This document shows, in pieces, positions 1 to 7,707 of a stretch of DNA of 32,165 nt. Origin of the DNA: Candidatus Doudnabacteria bacterium (GTDB lineage Bacteria; Patescibacteriota; Doudnabacteria; UBA920; 2-01-FULL-46-14); NCBI GenBank assembly GCA_023246055.1, contig JAHFJD010000007.1:1-32165 (forward strand), in the 5' to 3' direction. The position numbers were made by a program, and so were the translations under genes. A model generated the notes under the pieces. It was given only the letters and a program-made list of their open reading frames with translations. It did no database searches and was not told the DNA's origin. Positions within the stretch are counted from its first letter, which is position 1. Each line of letters begins with the position of its first letter.

Positions 1-896
1 TCGCGTTATTTTTAGCTTTTGCTGTGGGTCTCGTTCTGCTAGCATTTGCGGGGCTGACTGGGGAGATCGCGGGACCGCGTTTGGCCGCGATAATCATCGG
101 CGGCGCTGTACTCATCATCGGCGGCGCTCTGGATGACAAATACGATTTGCCGGCGTATGTTCAGATTATCTTTCCATTGCTTGCCGCGATCATCGCGGTC
201 GGTTCAGGAATTCACATTTCCTACATCACGAATCCTTTGGGAGGAGCTATAGTTCTTGATCAGTACAAGCTCGGCACTTTCCCGATTTTCGGCAGCGCTG
301 TGGTGCTGCTGTGGATTCTGGGCATGACCTATACTACTAAATTTCTCGATGGAATGGACGGTTTGGTGAGTGGAATCGCGGGTATTGCCGGCCTCGTGAT
401 TTTCGGATTATCTTTGGCGCCAGCAGTCCACCAAACCACCACCGCTTTCGTGTCCTTGGTGTTTGCAGCCGTCTGTTTTGGTTTTTTACCGTTCAATTTT
501 TCCCCCGCAAAGATTTTTCTTGGTGAAGGAGGCAGCACTTTCACGGGTTTTATGATCGGGGTATTGGCCGTGATCTCTGGCGGAAAAATCGCCACCGCGC
601 TGCTCGTTTTAGGCATCCCGATTCTGGATGCGGTTTGGGTCATCGTGCGGCGACTTGTGGCCAGAGCTTCGCCATTTGTGGGTGATAAACAGCACCTTCA
701 TTTTCGGCTTCTCGACATCGGCCTCTCGCAGCGGCAGGCTGTTTTGTTTCTCTATTTTTTGGCCGCAGTGTTTGGCGGTGTCGCGGTGTTCCTGCAGAGT
801 CTTGGCAAACTCATTGCCTTGGGCGTGTTGTTTTCCGTGATGGTTGTGGTTGCTATTGTGGTCGTGGTATTATATCGGCGCAATCAGAGGCCATAG
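1..896 (+). CDS. Glycosyl transferase family 4 (WecA/MraY-like), 3' part
   Basis: Membrane enzyme of the family that moves a sugar-1-phosphate from a UDP-sugar onto undecaprenyl phosphate, the first step of surface polymer synthesis. The frame is open to the left edge (codons from position 3), so the true start lies outside; the GTG at 24 is probably internal. Visible marks are many hydrophobic helices, an early Asp pair (GGALDDKYDLP), the DGMDG loop (KFLDGMDGLVSG), a LGEGGST loop where relatives usually have GD.GS, and a C-terminal DKQHLHFRLLDIG that matches the HxHHRL loop of WecA-type enzymes with the last His replaced by Phe. A DUF192 gene follows after 2 nt. Family assignment is firm; the choice between WecA, TagO or another sugar specificity is open. 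Confidence 0.85.
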   Translation, partial: ALFLAFAVGLVLLAFAGLTGEIAGPRLAAIIIGGAVLIIGGALDDKYDLPAYVQIIFPLLAAIIAVGSGIHISYITNPLGGAIVLDQYKLGTFPIFGSAVVLLWILGMTYTTKFLDGMDGLVSGIAGIAGLVIFGLSLAPAVHQTTTAFVSLVFAAVCFGFLPFNFSPAKIFLGEGGSTFTGFMIGVLAVISGGKIATALLVLGIPILDAVWVIVRRLVARASPFVGDKQHLHFRLLDIGLSQRQAVLFLYFLAAVFGGVAVFLQSLGKLIALGVLFSVMVVVAIVVVVLYRRNQRP

Positions 897-898
897 AT

Positions 899-1345
899 AT
901 GCTGAAGATTTTTATTGTGATTTTGATACTGCTTGGAATGGGAACATATTTTATGATTTCACGTGGTGAGCCGCGTCAGCAAGGCAATTTTCAGATCGGA
1001 GGCGCGGTTTTATCTGTGGAAATTGCTGATAATTTTGCCAAGCAATATCAGGGGCTGTCCGGCCGGGAAACTCTTTGCCAAGCTTGCGGCATGTTGTTTG
1101 TCTACGACAAGCCCAAAATACAAAATTTTGTGATGCGTGGCATGAAATTTCCCCTTGATTTTGTGTTTATAAGTCAGGGGCGCATCGTGGAGAGCGTTGA
1201 GAGTGTGGCCCCACCGAAGAGCGGGGAGACGCCCGCATATATTAATAGTACCACCCCCGCTGATATGGTTTTGGAGGTAAATGCCGGTTTCGTTTCAAAA
1301 AATAAAATCACAACCGGCGATGAAGCTCGCCTTGACCGAGAGTAA
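899..1345 (+). CDS. DUF192 family protein, membrane-anchored
   Basis: 148 aa. One N-terminal hydrophobic segment (about residues 3-19) acts as a signal anchor, followed by an extracytoplasmic DUF192 domain. Family landmarks are GLSGRETL, GMLFVYD, the central NFVMRGMKFPLDFVFI and the closing VLEVNAGFV. DUF192 proteins are small and widespread with no settled biochemical role. The ATG lies 2 nt after the stop of the glycosyl transferase, with AGAGG about 9 nt upstream, so it is probably cotranscribed and translationally coupled. A CxxC pair (LCQACGM) sits mid-domain; whether it binds metal or forms a disulfide cannot be told here. Confidence 0.85.
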   Translation: MLKIFIVILILLGMGTYFMISRGEPRQQGNFQIGGAVLSVEIADNFAKQYQGLSGRETLCQACGMLFVYDKPKIQNFVMRGMKFPLDFVFISQGRIVESVESVAPPKSGETPAYINSTTPADMVLEVNAGFVSKNKITTGDEARLDRE

Positions 1346-1360
1346 CACGTTTGCTATTAT
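1332..1360 (+). promoter_or_regulatory. Promoter of rplU (predicts leaderless mRNA)
   Basis: TTGACC at 1332-1337, a 17-nt spacer and TATTAT at 1355-1360 form a sigma70-like promoter. It overlaps the 3' end of the DUF192 gene. Only 7 nt separate the -10 box from the rplU ATG at 1368, so transcription should begin at or next to the start codon, and no Shine-Dalgarno could be transcribed. Confidence 0.7.
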
Positions 1361-1367
1361 ATCTGGT

Positions 1368-1694
1368 ATGTTCGCTATTATCGAAACCGGTGGGAAGCAG
1401 TATCTGGTTTCCCCCAAAGACAAAATTCGAGTAGAAAAACTCTCCACAGAAAGCGATGCTGTCACGTTTGACAAAGTGCTTTTGGTGTCTGACCCTTCGT
1501 CCGCCTCAGGCGGATCAGGGCAGGCAAAAATCGGCGCGCCATTTGTTTCTGGAGCCAAAGTAACAGCCAAAGTCTTGAAACAGGCGAGAACGCGCAAACT
1601 TCGTATTTTCAAATACAAGGCCAAGGTTCGCTATCGCCGAAGAATCGGCCACAGACAAGAGTTTACAGAACTCGAGATCCAATCTATCGCGTAA
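1368..1694 (+). CDS. rplU: 50S ribosomal protein bL21
   Basis: 108 aa, close to the usual bL21 length. The N-terminus MFAIIETGGKQYLV and the C-terminal basic KYKAKVRYRRRIGHRQEFTEL region are diagnostic. The reading frame is open back to 1281, but the conserved N-terminus fixes the start at 1368. bL21 binds 23S rRNA in the large subunit. rpmA (bL27), often its neighbour, is absent here. A GC-rich palindrome at 1500-1514 adds a short Ser/Gly-rich stretch (SSASGGSG) to the beta-barrel loop; this looks like an in-frame repeat insertion. The gene has its own promoter and a good terminator. Confidence 0.95.
   Translation: MFAIIETGGKQYLVSPKDKIRVEKLSTESDAVTFDKVLLVSDPSSASGGSGQAKIGAPFVSGAKVTAKVLKQARTRKLRIFKYKAKVRYRRRIGHRQEFTELEIQSIA
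1500..1514. repeat. GC-rich palindrome inside rplU
   Basis: TCCGCCT / AGGCGGA arms around a single C. It belongs to the CCGCC...GGCGG hairpin family seen also near 18640-18692, 21652-21671 and 24294-24316. It is translated as part of bL21. Confidence 0.6.
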
Positions 1695-1699
1695 AAAAG

Positions 1700-1731
1700 A
1701 ACCCCGATGAAAAGTCGGGGTTTAGTTTTTT
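1700..1731. terminator. Bidirectional terminator after rplU
   Basis: Stem AACCCCGA / TCGGGGTT (1700-1707 with 1715-1722) followed on + by a T-rich tract. On the minus strand the same stem is followed by TTCTTTTTT, so it can also end the minus-strand recR/membrane-protein transcript arriving from the right. Confidence 0.85.
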
Positions 1732-1772
1732 GTCATGCGTTGCGTTATCTTGGTCGGATGGGCGACGCAATC

Positions 1773-2135
1773 CTAATTTGCGGTATGAGTTGTCTTGGGC
1801 TGGAACTGAAAAGCCTCGTAGAGGAAAGTGAGGCCTAAACCAAATATGTAGGAGAGGAAAAATCCGACTAATGAAATGCTTAACCCTCTCACAGCGCTAA
1901 AAACGGATTCAAGGATGATGAAAATCAGGTATGTTTTCCATAGGTCCCTAAGCCGGCCGCGAAAAACTATTTGGCCTAGAGCTAAACCACAGTTAACCAG
2001 TAAAAAACGATCAAGAATTTTGTCTATCATTGACCCCGTTGCGAGGAAACCGGCAAAGATTTCAATAGTCAGTGTGACTAGCCCCAGCATTAATGTGCAA
2101 ACCACGACAAGCGCATAAGCAGTCTTATTGTTCAT
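1773..2135 (-). CDS. Small integral membrane protein, unknown function
   Basis: 120 aa with about four hydrophobic segments (roughly residues 6-30, 44-57, 67-82 and 86-108) and short charged loops (RGRLRDLWK). The start is supported by a strong Shine-Dalgarno, GGAGGT three nt before the ATG. It lies 27 nt downstream of recR on the same strand and probably ends that transcription unit, running into the terminator at 1700-1731. I do not recognise the family. Confidence 0.7.
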   Translation of the reverse strand: MNNKTAYALVVVCTLMLGLVTLTIEIFAGFLATGSMIDKILDRFLLVNCGLALGQIVFRGRLRDLWKTYLIFIILESVFSAVRGLSISLVGFFLSYIFGLGLTFLYEAFQFQPKTTHTAN

Positions 2136-2162
2136 GTGACCTCCATTAGGGTGTGCAAGAAT

Positions 2163-2842
2163 TTAACTTACTTCGTAATTTCGTCGGCCTTCCATAGCTT
2201 TACTGATGGTCAGTTCGTCTGCGTATTCAATGTCCCCGCCGATGGGCAGGCCGTGGGCGATGCGGGTGATTTTAACTCCTGGAATCTGGCGGATTTTTTT
2301 TGCAAGATACATAGCCGTGCTTTCGCCTTCAAGCGATGGGTTTGTGGCGATGACGATTTCTGTACCCTTTGCAGACCTCTCTCCGGTCGAGTACGACCGC
2401 TCTCTCCCCTCGCCAGGGGAGAGTTGAGAGGAAGAGGCCATTCCCATGATCCTATCCAGGAGTTCGCGGATTTTCAAATCGTCAGGCCCAACTCCGTCAA
2501 TCGGGGAAATGACCCCCCCGAGCACATGATAAACGCCAATAAAGCGTCGTCCTTGCTCCAAGGCCACGACATCAAGCGGTTCCTCGACCACACAGATGAG
2601 ATTCTGTTCGCGGTTTTTGTCTGCGCAAATAGCGCAGAGAATAGTCTCCGCGAGGTTGTGACACTGCTGGCAAAATGTTAGTTCCAATTTCAGTTCATTG
2701 ACAGCTTTGCCGAGTGCTTCTCTATCCACGTCCTTGTTTTTGAGTAAAAAAAAGTCAGACGGGACGCGGTTTTGGGGCCAATGCCAGGGAGCTTTGAAAA
2801 CTCCTCGGTAAGTTTTCGGATTGATTTAGGTAAAATATTCAT
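2163..2842 (-). CDS. recR: Recombination protein RecR, split by a frameshift
   Basis: RecR loads RecA at gaps with RecF/RecO. The N-terminus is in one frame (MNILPKSIRKLTEEFSKLPG, with the GIGPKTA helix-hairpin-helix), the rest in another: the Cys4 zinc finger (CQQCHNLAETILCAIC), the Toprim domain (ICVVEEPLDVVALE) and the C-terminal RIAHGLPIGGDIEYADE. The break is at eight T's (minus strand, complement of 2746-2753). One more T would give LTFFLLKNKDVDREAL, the expected RecR sequence. So this is a one-base deletion, an assembly error, or a slippage site (ACT TTT TTT TAC). A palindromic repeat (2402-2423) adds about 20 residues between Toprim strands (SSSQLSPGEGRERSYSTGER). No clear Shine-Dalgarno precedes the ATG at 2842. 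Confidence 0.9.
2402..2423. repeat. C/G-rich palindrome inside recR
   Basis: CTCTCCCCT-cgcc-AGGGGAGAG, a perfect 9-bp stem with a 4-nt loop. It is translated in frame within the Toprim region of RecR. Same family as the hairpins at 5248-5270, 24363-24382, 25513-25534, 25554-25573, 26685-26706 and 31224-31249. Confidence 0.75.
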
Positions 2843-2844
2843 GT

Positions 2845-2924
2845 TACTACGAAATAACGAAACAATACGAAAATACGAAAAAAGCATCCTTTCGTACTTT
2901 CGTAAAGATTCGTATTTCGTAGTA
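2845..2924. repeat. 80-bp imperfect inverted repeat between dnaB and recR
   Basis: Outer arms TACTACGAAAT (2845-2855) and ATTTCGTAGTA (2914-2924) match perfectly. Inside them another 23 nt pair at about 19 of 23 positions, leaving a short loop around 2880-2890. Both arms are built from repeats of TACGAAA / TTTCGTA. It fills the whole dnaB-recR gap, ending directly at the dnaB stop codon and 2 nt from the recR start. There is no T-tract, so it is not a standard terminator. Confidence 0.8.
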
Positions 2925-4352
2925 TCATATTTCTTCTATCTCCTCAATGACTTCTTTCTCCCGTTCGTGAGCCAGGTTTCGGAACGAAGTCTTGTTTGCA
3001 TCAAAATAGAGATCGAGATGCCCAGTCGGACCATTGCGGTGCTTGCGGATGAGGATCTCTGCGATGTGCGGTTTGCGCGTGTCTTTGCCAGTATACACTT
3101 CATCGCGGTATATAAACATCACGACATCAGCGTCCTGCTCAATCGAGCCTGATTCGCGCAAATCCGAGAGCTGGGGTCGTCGGTCAGCGCCGCGATGCTC
3201 TACAGCGCGCGACAGCTGGGAGAGGGCCAGGACCGGGATATTGAGTTCGCGAGCCAGGGATTTCAGTGATCGAGAAATTTCCGAGACCTCCTGGACCCGA
3301 TTTTCCTGGTTCCGGCCCTGCATCAACTGGAGATAATCGACAACGATCAGGCCAAGATTTTGTTCGGCTTCAAGCCTCCGAGCCTTGGTGCGAATTTCCA
3401 TGATATTTGAGGAAGCGGAATCATCAATGAAAATCGGCGCTTCAGAAAGTCGTCCCATGGCATGTCCGATGCGCTCGAAATCATTGTCCGGACCCGCGTC
3501 AGAAAGCCGGCCAGTGCGCATTTTCCAGAGGTCCACGTTAGCCTCGCTTGCGAGGAGTCGGTCCACGAGTTGGTCTTTGCTCATTTCCAAGGAAAACACG
3601 CCAACCGGAATTTTTTCAGACACGCCGACATGGCGGACAATATCGAGAGCCAGTGAAGTTTTCCCCATGCTGGGTCGTGCCGCCAGGATCACAAGATCTG
3701 ATTTTTGCAAGCCGCCGAGGAGGTTATCGAGGTCAGAAAATCCTGTGGGGACGCCGCGGAGTTTACCGCGTTCTTTGTGCAGTTCATCGATGCGGTCAAA
3801 GGTTTCGTGCAGAACTGCGGTAAGAGGAACAAAATTTTGCTTGAGGTACTTCTGGGAGACTCCGAAGAGGCGCTGTTCTGCAGTATCGAGCAGTTGGTCA
3901 ATATCCTCAACGTCTTTATAAGAAGCGCTGATGATGTCCGAAGAAGCTTCGATAAGTTTTCGCAATGTGCCTTTGCGCTGAACGATTTTGGCGTAATGCG
4001 CGACGTGCGCGGCATTGGGCGTGCCATTGACGAGGCTAGTGAGATAGCTCGCGCCGCCCGCTTTTTCCAAGAATCCTTTTTCTTGCAAGCGGTTCGAGAC
4101 GGTGAGGACATCAATGCTCGAGCGGTCATCGTAGAGATCGAGAATGGTTTCAAAGATCATCCGGTGCCGCCCGTCATAAAAATCTTCGGCCGCGACCCCG
4201 TCTGCGACCTTGATAATCGCATCGCGATCAAGCATCAACCCGCCCAAGACCGAGGATTCGGCCTCGAGGTTTTGCGGCGGCAGGCGGCTTGCCCCGTAGT
4301 GAGCGGTAGCTCTACTATCGGGGTCTACCTTAGGGTTTTTTGTGTCAGGCAT
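2925..4352 (-). CDS. dnaB: Replicative DNA helicase DnaB
   Basis: 475 aa, normal for DnaB and without an intein. The N-terminal DnaB domain starts at PPQNLEAESSVLGGLM (residues 25-40). The RecA-like ATPase domain has Walker A ARPSMGKT (225-232), Walker B LIVVD (335-339), the LALSQLSR motif (375-382) and the arginine-finger region LRESGSIEQDAD. It unwinds DNA at the replication fork as a hexamer and recruits primase. The C-terminus ends in an acidic Glu/Ile tail. It is followed by the inverted repeat and recR on the same strand. A TATAAT box (minus strand, 4374-4379) lies 21 nt before the ATG with no convincing -35. Confidence 0.97.
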   Translation of the reverse strand: MPDTKNPKVDPDSRATAHYGASRLPPQNLEAESSVLGGLMLDRDAIIKVADGVAAEDFYDGRHRMIFETILDLYDDRSSIDVLTVSNRLQEKGFLEKAGGASYLTSLVNGTPNAAHVAHYAKIVQRKGTLRKLIEASSDIISASYKDVEDIDQLLDTAEQRLFGVSQKYLKQNFVPLTAVLHETFDRIDELHKERGKLRGVPTGFSDLDNLLGGLQKSDLVILAARPSMGKTSLALDIVRHVGVSEKIPVGVFSLEMSKDQLVDRLLASEANVDLWKMRTGRLSDAGPDNDFERIGHAMGRLSEAPIFIDDSASSNIMEIRTKARRLEAEQNLGLIVVDYLQLMQGRNQENRVQEVSEISRSLKSLARELNIPVLALSQLSRAVEHRGADRRPQLSDLRESGSIEQDADVVMFIYRDEVYTGKDTRKPHIAEILIRKHRNGPTGHLDLYFDANKTSFRNLAHEREKEVIEEIEEI

Positions 4353-4457
4353 GGCGCATACTGAATTATGCGAATTATATTCTAATGATACCTGTAATCC
4401 GAACTCCGGGCAACCGCGTGTTTGTCCTCAATTTAGGCACAAATTATCCTCATAGGT

Positions 4458-5882
4458 TTAGGTTATATGTCCGATAACCGATCCGGTTTGGCTGTCCTGA
4501 TCCTTGGTTTTAATCCCACGCTTACTTAATTCCTCACGAATTTTATCGGCCTCGGCCCATTGGTGTTGTTTTCGCAATTCATCACGCTGTGTTTTGAGTT
4601 TTTCAACCTCACTCGTAAAAGGTTGATGGAGCGCTATCCATTTGTGCCTCAAGTTTAAGCCGAGGATTTTATCGAATTCCATGAGTGAGGAAAATTTCGC
4701 CTTGCCGGGCTGGTCAGAATCGAGCATTTGCCACATTATCGCCAAAGCTCTCGGTGTGTCCAAATCTTCATTCATGGCTTTAAAAAATTTTTTTTGGTAC
4801 TCCGCACAGCCAATCGTTCCTTCCGGAAAGCCCGCAAGTTTGGCATATAAATTATGCAAAGTATTTTGCGCGCCGGCCAACGCTTCAGGTGTAAAATTGA
4901 GCTTTGAACGGTAATGCCCCTGCAACACAAAATACCGATAGGCCAGAGCAGAGAAGCCTTTCGATTTTAATTCCTCCAGAGTTATGAGATTGCCTTCGCT
5001 TTTACCCATGCGCCCTTCGTTCACCATAATGAATTCTGAATGCAGCCAGTAGTTCGCCAAGGGCCGGCCAACGGCCGCTTCGCTTTGCGCGATTTCATTC
5101 GTATGATGAACCGGCACGTGATCTATGCCGCCTGTGTGAATATCAAACGGCTGGCCAAGGTATTTCGTAGACATGGCTGAACATTCGATGTGCCAGCCAG
5201 GGAATCCGACTCCCCAGGGACTCTCCCATTCCATGTCCCTTTTGCGCTCTCCCCCATGCGAAGGGGGAGAATAAGAGGGGGTAGGCGAGGGGTAACTAAA
5301 CTTCCACAGTGCAAAGTCAGTTGCATTTCTTTTTTCTGGATTGGCTTCTACCCGCGCTCCAGCTTTCAGCCCTTCAAGATCCAATTTCGCCAATTTCCCA
5401 TAGTCTGGGAGTTTGCTTGTATCAAAATATATTCCGTCGCCGGTTTTATAAGTGTAGCCCTTAGTTTCCAAATCCTCGACAAGCTTGATCATGTCTTTGA
5501 TATGATCCGTAGCCTTAGGGAGTTTGTCAGGAGTCGCGATGTTTAGCTTGCTTAAGTCATGCAAAAAAGCGTCCGTGTAAAACGAGGCAATCTCCCAGGC
5601 CGTTTTTCTCTCGCGCTTTGTCGCGACCTGCATCTTGTCCTCGCCCATGTCGCGGTCGCCAGTGAGATGACCGACGTCCGTGATATTCATGATATGTTTA
5701 ACGTCGTAACCATCATAGCGCAGGGTGCGTTTCAGCAAATCACTGAAAACATAGGCGCGCAGATTGCCAATATGCGCATAGTCGTAAACCGTTGGCCCGC
5801 ACGAATACATGCCGACCCGTTTATCCTGAATCGGTTCGAATTCCTCGATTTTCCTGGAGAGAGTGTTGTAAAGCTTGAGCAT
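4458..5882 (-). CDS. cysS: Cysteinyl-tRNA synthetase
   Basis: 474 aa class I synthetase that charges tRNA-Cys. Markers are the zinc-site [10 protein letters not shown] (C28), HIGN (37-40), the zinc ligands around HIECSAM (C234) and VPVHHTNE, and a KMSKS variant RMGKSEGN (291-298). Residues about 197-216 ([19 protein letters not shown]) are not part of the normal fold: they are encoded by a palindromic repeat and split the conserved LWK...ESPWG...[10 protein letters not shown] region. The C-terminal domain is truncated relative to large homologues but complete for the short form. An extended -10 (TGATAGAAT) lies 6 nt before the ATG, suggesting leaderless translation. Confidence 0.96.
   Translation of the reverse strand: MLKLYNTLSRKIEEFEPIQDKRVGMYSCGPTVYDYAHIGNLRAYVFSDLLKRTLRYDGYDVKHIMNITDVGHLTGDRDMGEDKMQVATKRERKTAWEIASFYTDAFLHDLSKLNIATPDKLPKATDHIKDMIKLVEDLETKGYTYKTGDGIYFDTSKLPDYGKLAKLDLEGLKAGARVEANPEKRNATDFALWKFSYPSPTPSYSPPSHGGERKRDMEWESPWGVGFPGWHIECSAMSTKYLGQPFDIHTGGIDHVPVHHTNEIAQSEAAVGRPLANYWLHSEFIMVNEGRMGKSEGNLITLEELKSKGFSALAYRYFVLQGHYRSKLNFTPEALAGAQNTLHNLYAKLAGFPEGTIGCAEYQKKFFKAMNEDLDTPRALAIMWQMLDSDQPGKAKFSSLMEFDKILGLNLRHKWIALHQPFTSEVEKLKTQRDELRKQHQWAEADKIREELSKRGIKTKDQDSQTGSVIGHIT
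5248..5270. repeat. C/G-rich palindrome inside cysS
   Basis: TCTCCCCC-atgcgaa-GGGGGAGA, 8-bp stem. Flanking C/T-rich sequence (to about 5295) belongs to the same repeat and is translated as a Pro/Ser-rich loop in CysS. Confidence 0.75.
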
Positions 5883-5888
5883 AGTGTA

Positions 5889-5897
5889 ATTCTATCA
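5889..5897 (-). promoter_or_regulatory. Extended -10 element of cysS
   Basis: On the minus strand TGATAGAAT (TGn plus TAGAAT), then 6 nt to the cysS ATG. No good -35 is visible, as is common for extended -10 promoters. The distance predicts a leaderless message. Confidence 0.5.
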
Positions 5898-5909
5898 AAA
5901 AATGGCAAT

Positions 5910-5940
5910 AAAAAAAGGGGAGTGGAACTTCCCCATTTTT
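5910..5940 (-). terminator. Terminator after the phosphatidyltransferase gene
   Basis: Stem GGGGAAGT / ACTCCCC with one bulged base and a 3-nt loop, followed on the minus strand by seven T's. On + it is also followed by ATTTTT. It separates the CorA/phosphatidyltransferase unit from cysS. Confidence 0.8.
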
Positions 5941-5958
5941 GTCGCGAGAGCTAACAAG

Positions 5959-6639
5959 TCAGATGTTAAGTCTCCGGAGTTTTCCGAAGAATGAAAAAAT
6001 CAGAAACTTCACCGAGCACCAGCCGAGCACTTGCGCCGCCAGTCCGAACACCTTCGAGTTTGTGTTCAAAAAAATTATGATGCAGATGGTGGCGCAGATT
6101 TCGAGCGTTAGCTTGGCCCTGCCCCACGAATTGGAGCTCAAGTTTTTTAGAGCCTCCTCCTGGGGAACCTCGTAGAACCAGACGGCAAAAGCCAAATAAA
6201 GCACAGCAAACGTGAGATAGACTGACTCGCCGATGACTATGCTTGTCATGAACCAAGCTCGGAACCCGGAGTAGAAATAGATAGTGAGCACCACAGCGAT
6301 GACGAAGAGCTTATCAACCAGTGAATCAAACAGACCCCCCATGGAGCCTTTTGGTTTGTCTTCAATTCGAGCCAACCTGCCGTCAATATTGTCAGTCCAG
6401 GCGGCGAGCAGGACCAATGCGCATGATAACCAATAGCGCTGATACGCCAGCATCACACAGATCGGGACTATTGAGAGCATGCGGCTGGCCGTGACTTGGT
6501 TGGACGTAACTTCTTTTCGGTGCAACCAGCGGGCTTGCGGCAGAGCCAGCTCTCCGAGTTTGGCGTGGATCTTTTTGATGATTCCTTCTCCTTGTTCGGA
6601 AAAAAACCTGTACGTTGTCGTGATCGACGCGACAGTCAT
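5959..6639 (-). CDS. CDP-alcohol phosphatidyltransferase family protein
   Basis: 226 aa membrane enzyme. The family motif DxxDGxxAR...GxxxDxxxD is complete: DNIDGRLAR, then GGLFDSLVD. Such enzymes swap CMP of CDP-diacylglycerol for an alcohol such as glycerol-3-phosphate or inositol; the acceptor is unknown here. Two ATGs are 12 nt apart. The upstream one (6651) overlaps the sequence ATGGAGGGAC, whose GGAGG is well placed for the second, so I chose 6639. A long soluble N-terminal part (HAKLGELALPQARWLHRKEVT) precedes the first helix. It begins 30 nt after the CorA-like gene and is probably cotranscribed with it. Confidence 0.88.
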   Translation of the reverse strand: MTVASITTTYRFFSEQGEGIIKKIHAKLGELALPQARWLHRKEVTSNQVTASRMLSIVPICVMLAYQRYWLSCALVLLAAWTDNIDGRLARIEDKPKGSMGGLFDSLVDKLFVIAVVLTIYFYSGFRAWFMTSIVIGESVYLTFAVLYLAFAVWFYEVPQEEALKNLSSNSWGRAKLTLEICATICIIIFLNTNSKVFGLAAQVLGWCSVKFLIFSFFGKLRRLNI

Positions 6640-6668
6640 TTGTCCCTCCATTTCAGATTGTAACTACA

Positions 6669-7589
6669 TCAGAACCATTTGTTCCTTTTGAAAATCCACA
6701 ATGTAATGAGTGATGCCAGGGCCATGAGAATGGCAACCAACCAGAATCCGTGCGGGTTATAGCGGAATGGGATACCTTCCACACTGACCCCAAACAGGAA
6801 AGCCACAAGAGTGGCAGGGATGACGATCGCAGAAAACACTGAAATAATTTTGGTCGTCTCCCCGAGGCGTCTGGCGACCAGGGCTTGGTTGGTATCCGCG
6901 AGACCATCCGCGGTTTCCTTGAGAGCCTCGAGTATATCCCAGATGTTTTCGTAATATTCCAACAGATCGCGGTAATAGAGCTTGGATTGGGCGAAATTGA
7001 AATATTCACTGGTTCGTTTGGGAAGCTTCTCCAACACTGAACGATGAGTCTTCATCATTTTGCGAAACTCAATGATGTTTTTTTTCATGAGCATGATTTT
7101 CGACAGCATGTTAGCACCAGTATCCCGAAATATTCCTTGTTCGATGGCCCCAATGTCTTCATTCATGTGATCGAGGATCGGGTAGGAGCGTTGAAACAAG
7201 CCCTCCAAGATTTTATACAGGAGGAATCCCGACCCTTTTTGCATATTTGCAGCTCTGACCCCGGCGCCATTTTTTATTGCCGCAAATATTTTGTTGATCG
7301 TGTGGATTTGATTGTAGTGCACCGTTATCACAAAATTTTGACTGATAAAAAAATCCACTTCGCCAGATACTATTTCTTGATTTTTTTGATCGTATACAGG
7401 GAACAATAAAACTAGAAAATCATACCCTCGGCCTGCGTCAAGGCGCGGGCGTTGCTGTTTCTCCCTAACCGCTTCGTAATGAAGTTGATGGAACCGGAAA
7501 TTAGCCTCAAGCCACTTGATGTCTTCCGCGGTTGGTTCGGGTATATCTATCCAACGCAAGTTTTTAGTGAAAATAGTGCGAGCGTTCAA
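6669..7589 (-). CDS. CorA-like divalent cation transporter, GMN motif altered
   Basis: 306 aa. An N-terminal cytoplasmic alpha/beta domain and a long helix (residues about 130-245) lead to two C-terminal transmembrane helices (about 248-267 and 281-301) and a positive end (FKRNKWF), the layout of CorA/MgtE-type magnesium channels. The signature GMN at the pore mouth reads GVS (267-269) in the context FLFGVSVEGIP. The preceding PATLVAFLFG resembles the usual P.T.I.G.YG stretch. With GMN changed, Mg2+ selectivity is uncertain; zinc export or another role is possible. The start is a TTG at 7589, since upstream codons meet a stop and the next Met is deep in the protein; start confidence is moderate. 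Confidence 0.85.
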   Translation of the reverse strand: MNARTIFTKNLRWIDIPEPTAEDIKWLEANFRFHQLHYEAVREKQQRPRLDAGRGYDFLVLLFPVYDQKNQEIVSGEVDFFISQNFVITVHYNQIHTINKIFAAIKNGAGVRAANMQKGSGFLLYKILEGLFQRSYPILDHMNEDIGAIEQGIFRDTGANMLSKIMLMKKNIIEFRKMMKTHRSVLEKLPKRTSEYFNFAQSKLYYRDLLEYYENIWDILEALKETADGLADTNQALVARRLGETTKIISVFSAIVIPATLVAFLFGVSVEGIPFRYNPHGFWLVAILMALASLITLWIFKRNKWF

Positions 7590-7618
7590 AATGGTAGTTT
7601 AATTTTGGTTTCAGGGGT

Positions 7619-7646
7619 ATTATATCATTAAATCGGCCTCAACCAA
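7619..7646 (-). promoter_or_regulatory. Promoter of the CorA-like gene
   Basis: Minus strand TTGGTT, 16 nt, TATAAT, with an extended TGA just upstream of the -10. It drives the CorA/phosphatidyltransferase unit leftward, diverging from the promoter at 7661-7689. No Shine-Dalgarno is seen before the TTG start. Confidence 0.65.
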
Positions 7647-7660
7647 GTTTTTGCTCCCAA

Positions 7661-7689
7661 TTGTCAAAACAGACGGAGTATCGTATAAT
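7661..7689 (+). promoter_or_regulatory. Promoter of the coupling-ATPase operon
   Basis: TTGTCA (7661-7666), exactly 17 nt, then the consensus TATAAT (7684-7689). Transcription should start near 7696, which excludes the TTG at 7651 and makes the ATG at 7696 unlikely as translation start. Confidence 0.8.
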
Positions 7690-7707
7690 TTTTTTATGGA
7701 GAAGCTC

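Noticed and set aside
1281-1367. Longer frame upstream of rplU
   Set aside because: The bL21 N-terminus MFAIIETGGKQY fixes the start at 1368, and a promoter lies inside the extra segment.
2136-2681. 181-aa plus-strand open frame
   Set aside because: Complement of recR, which has clear zinc-finger and Toprim motifs.
2925-4352. Intein or insertion in dnaB
   Set aside because: Length and motif order are normal, with no splicing-domain motifs.
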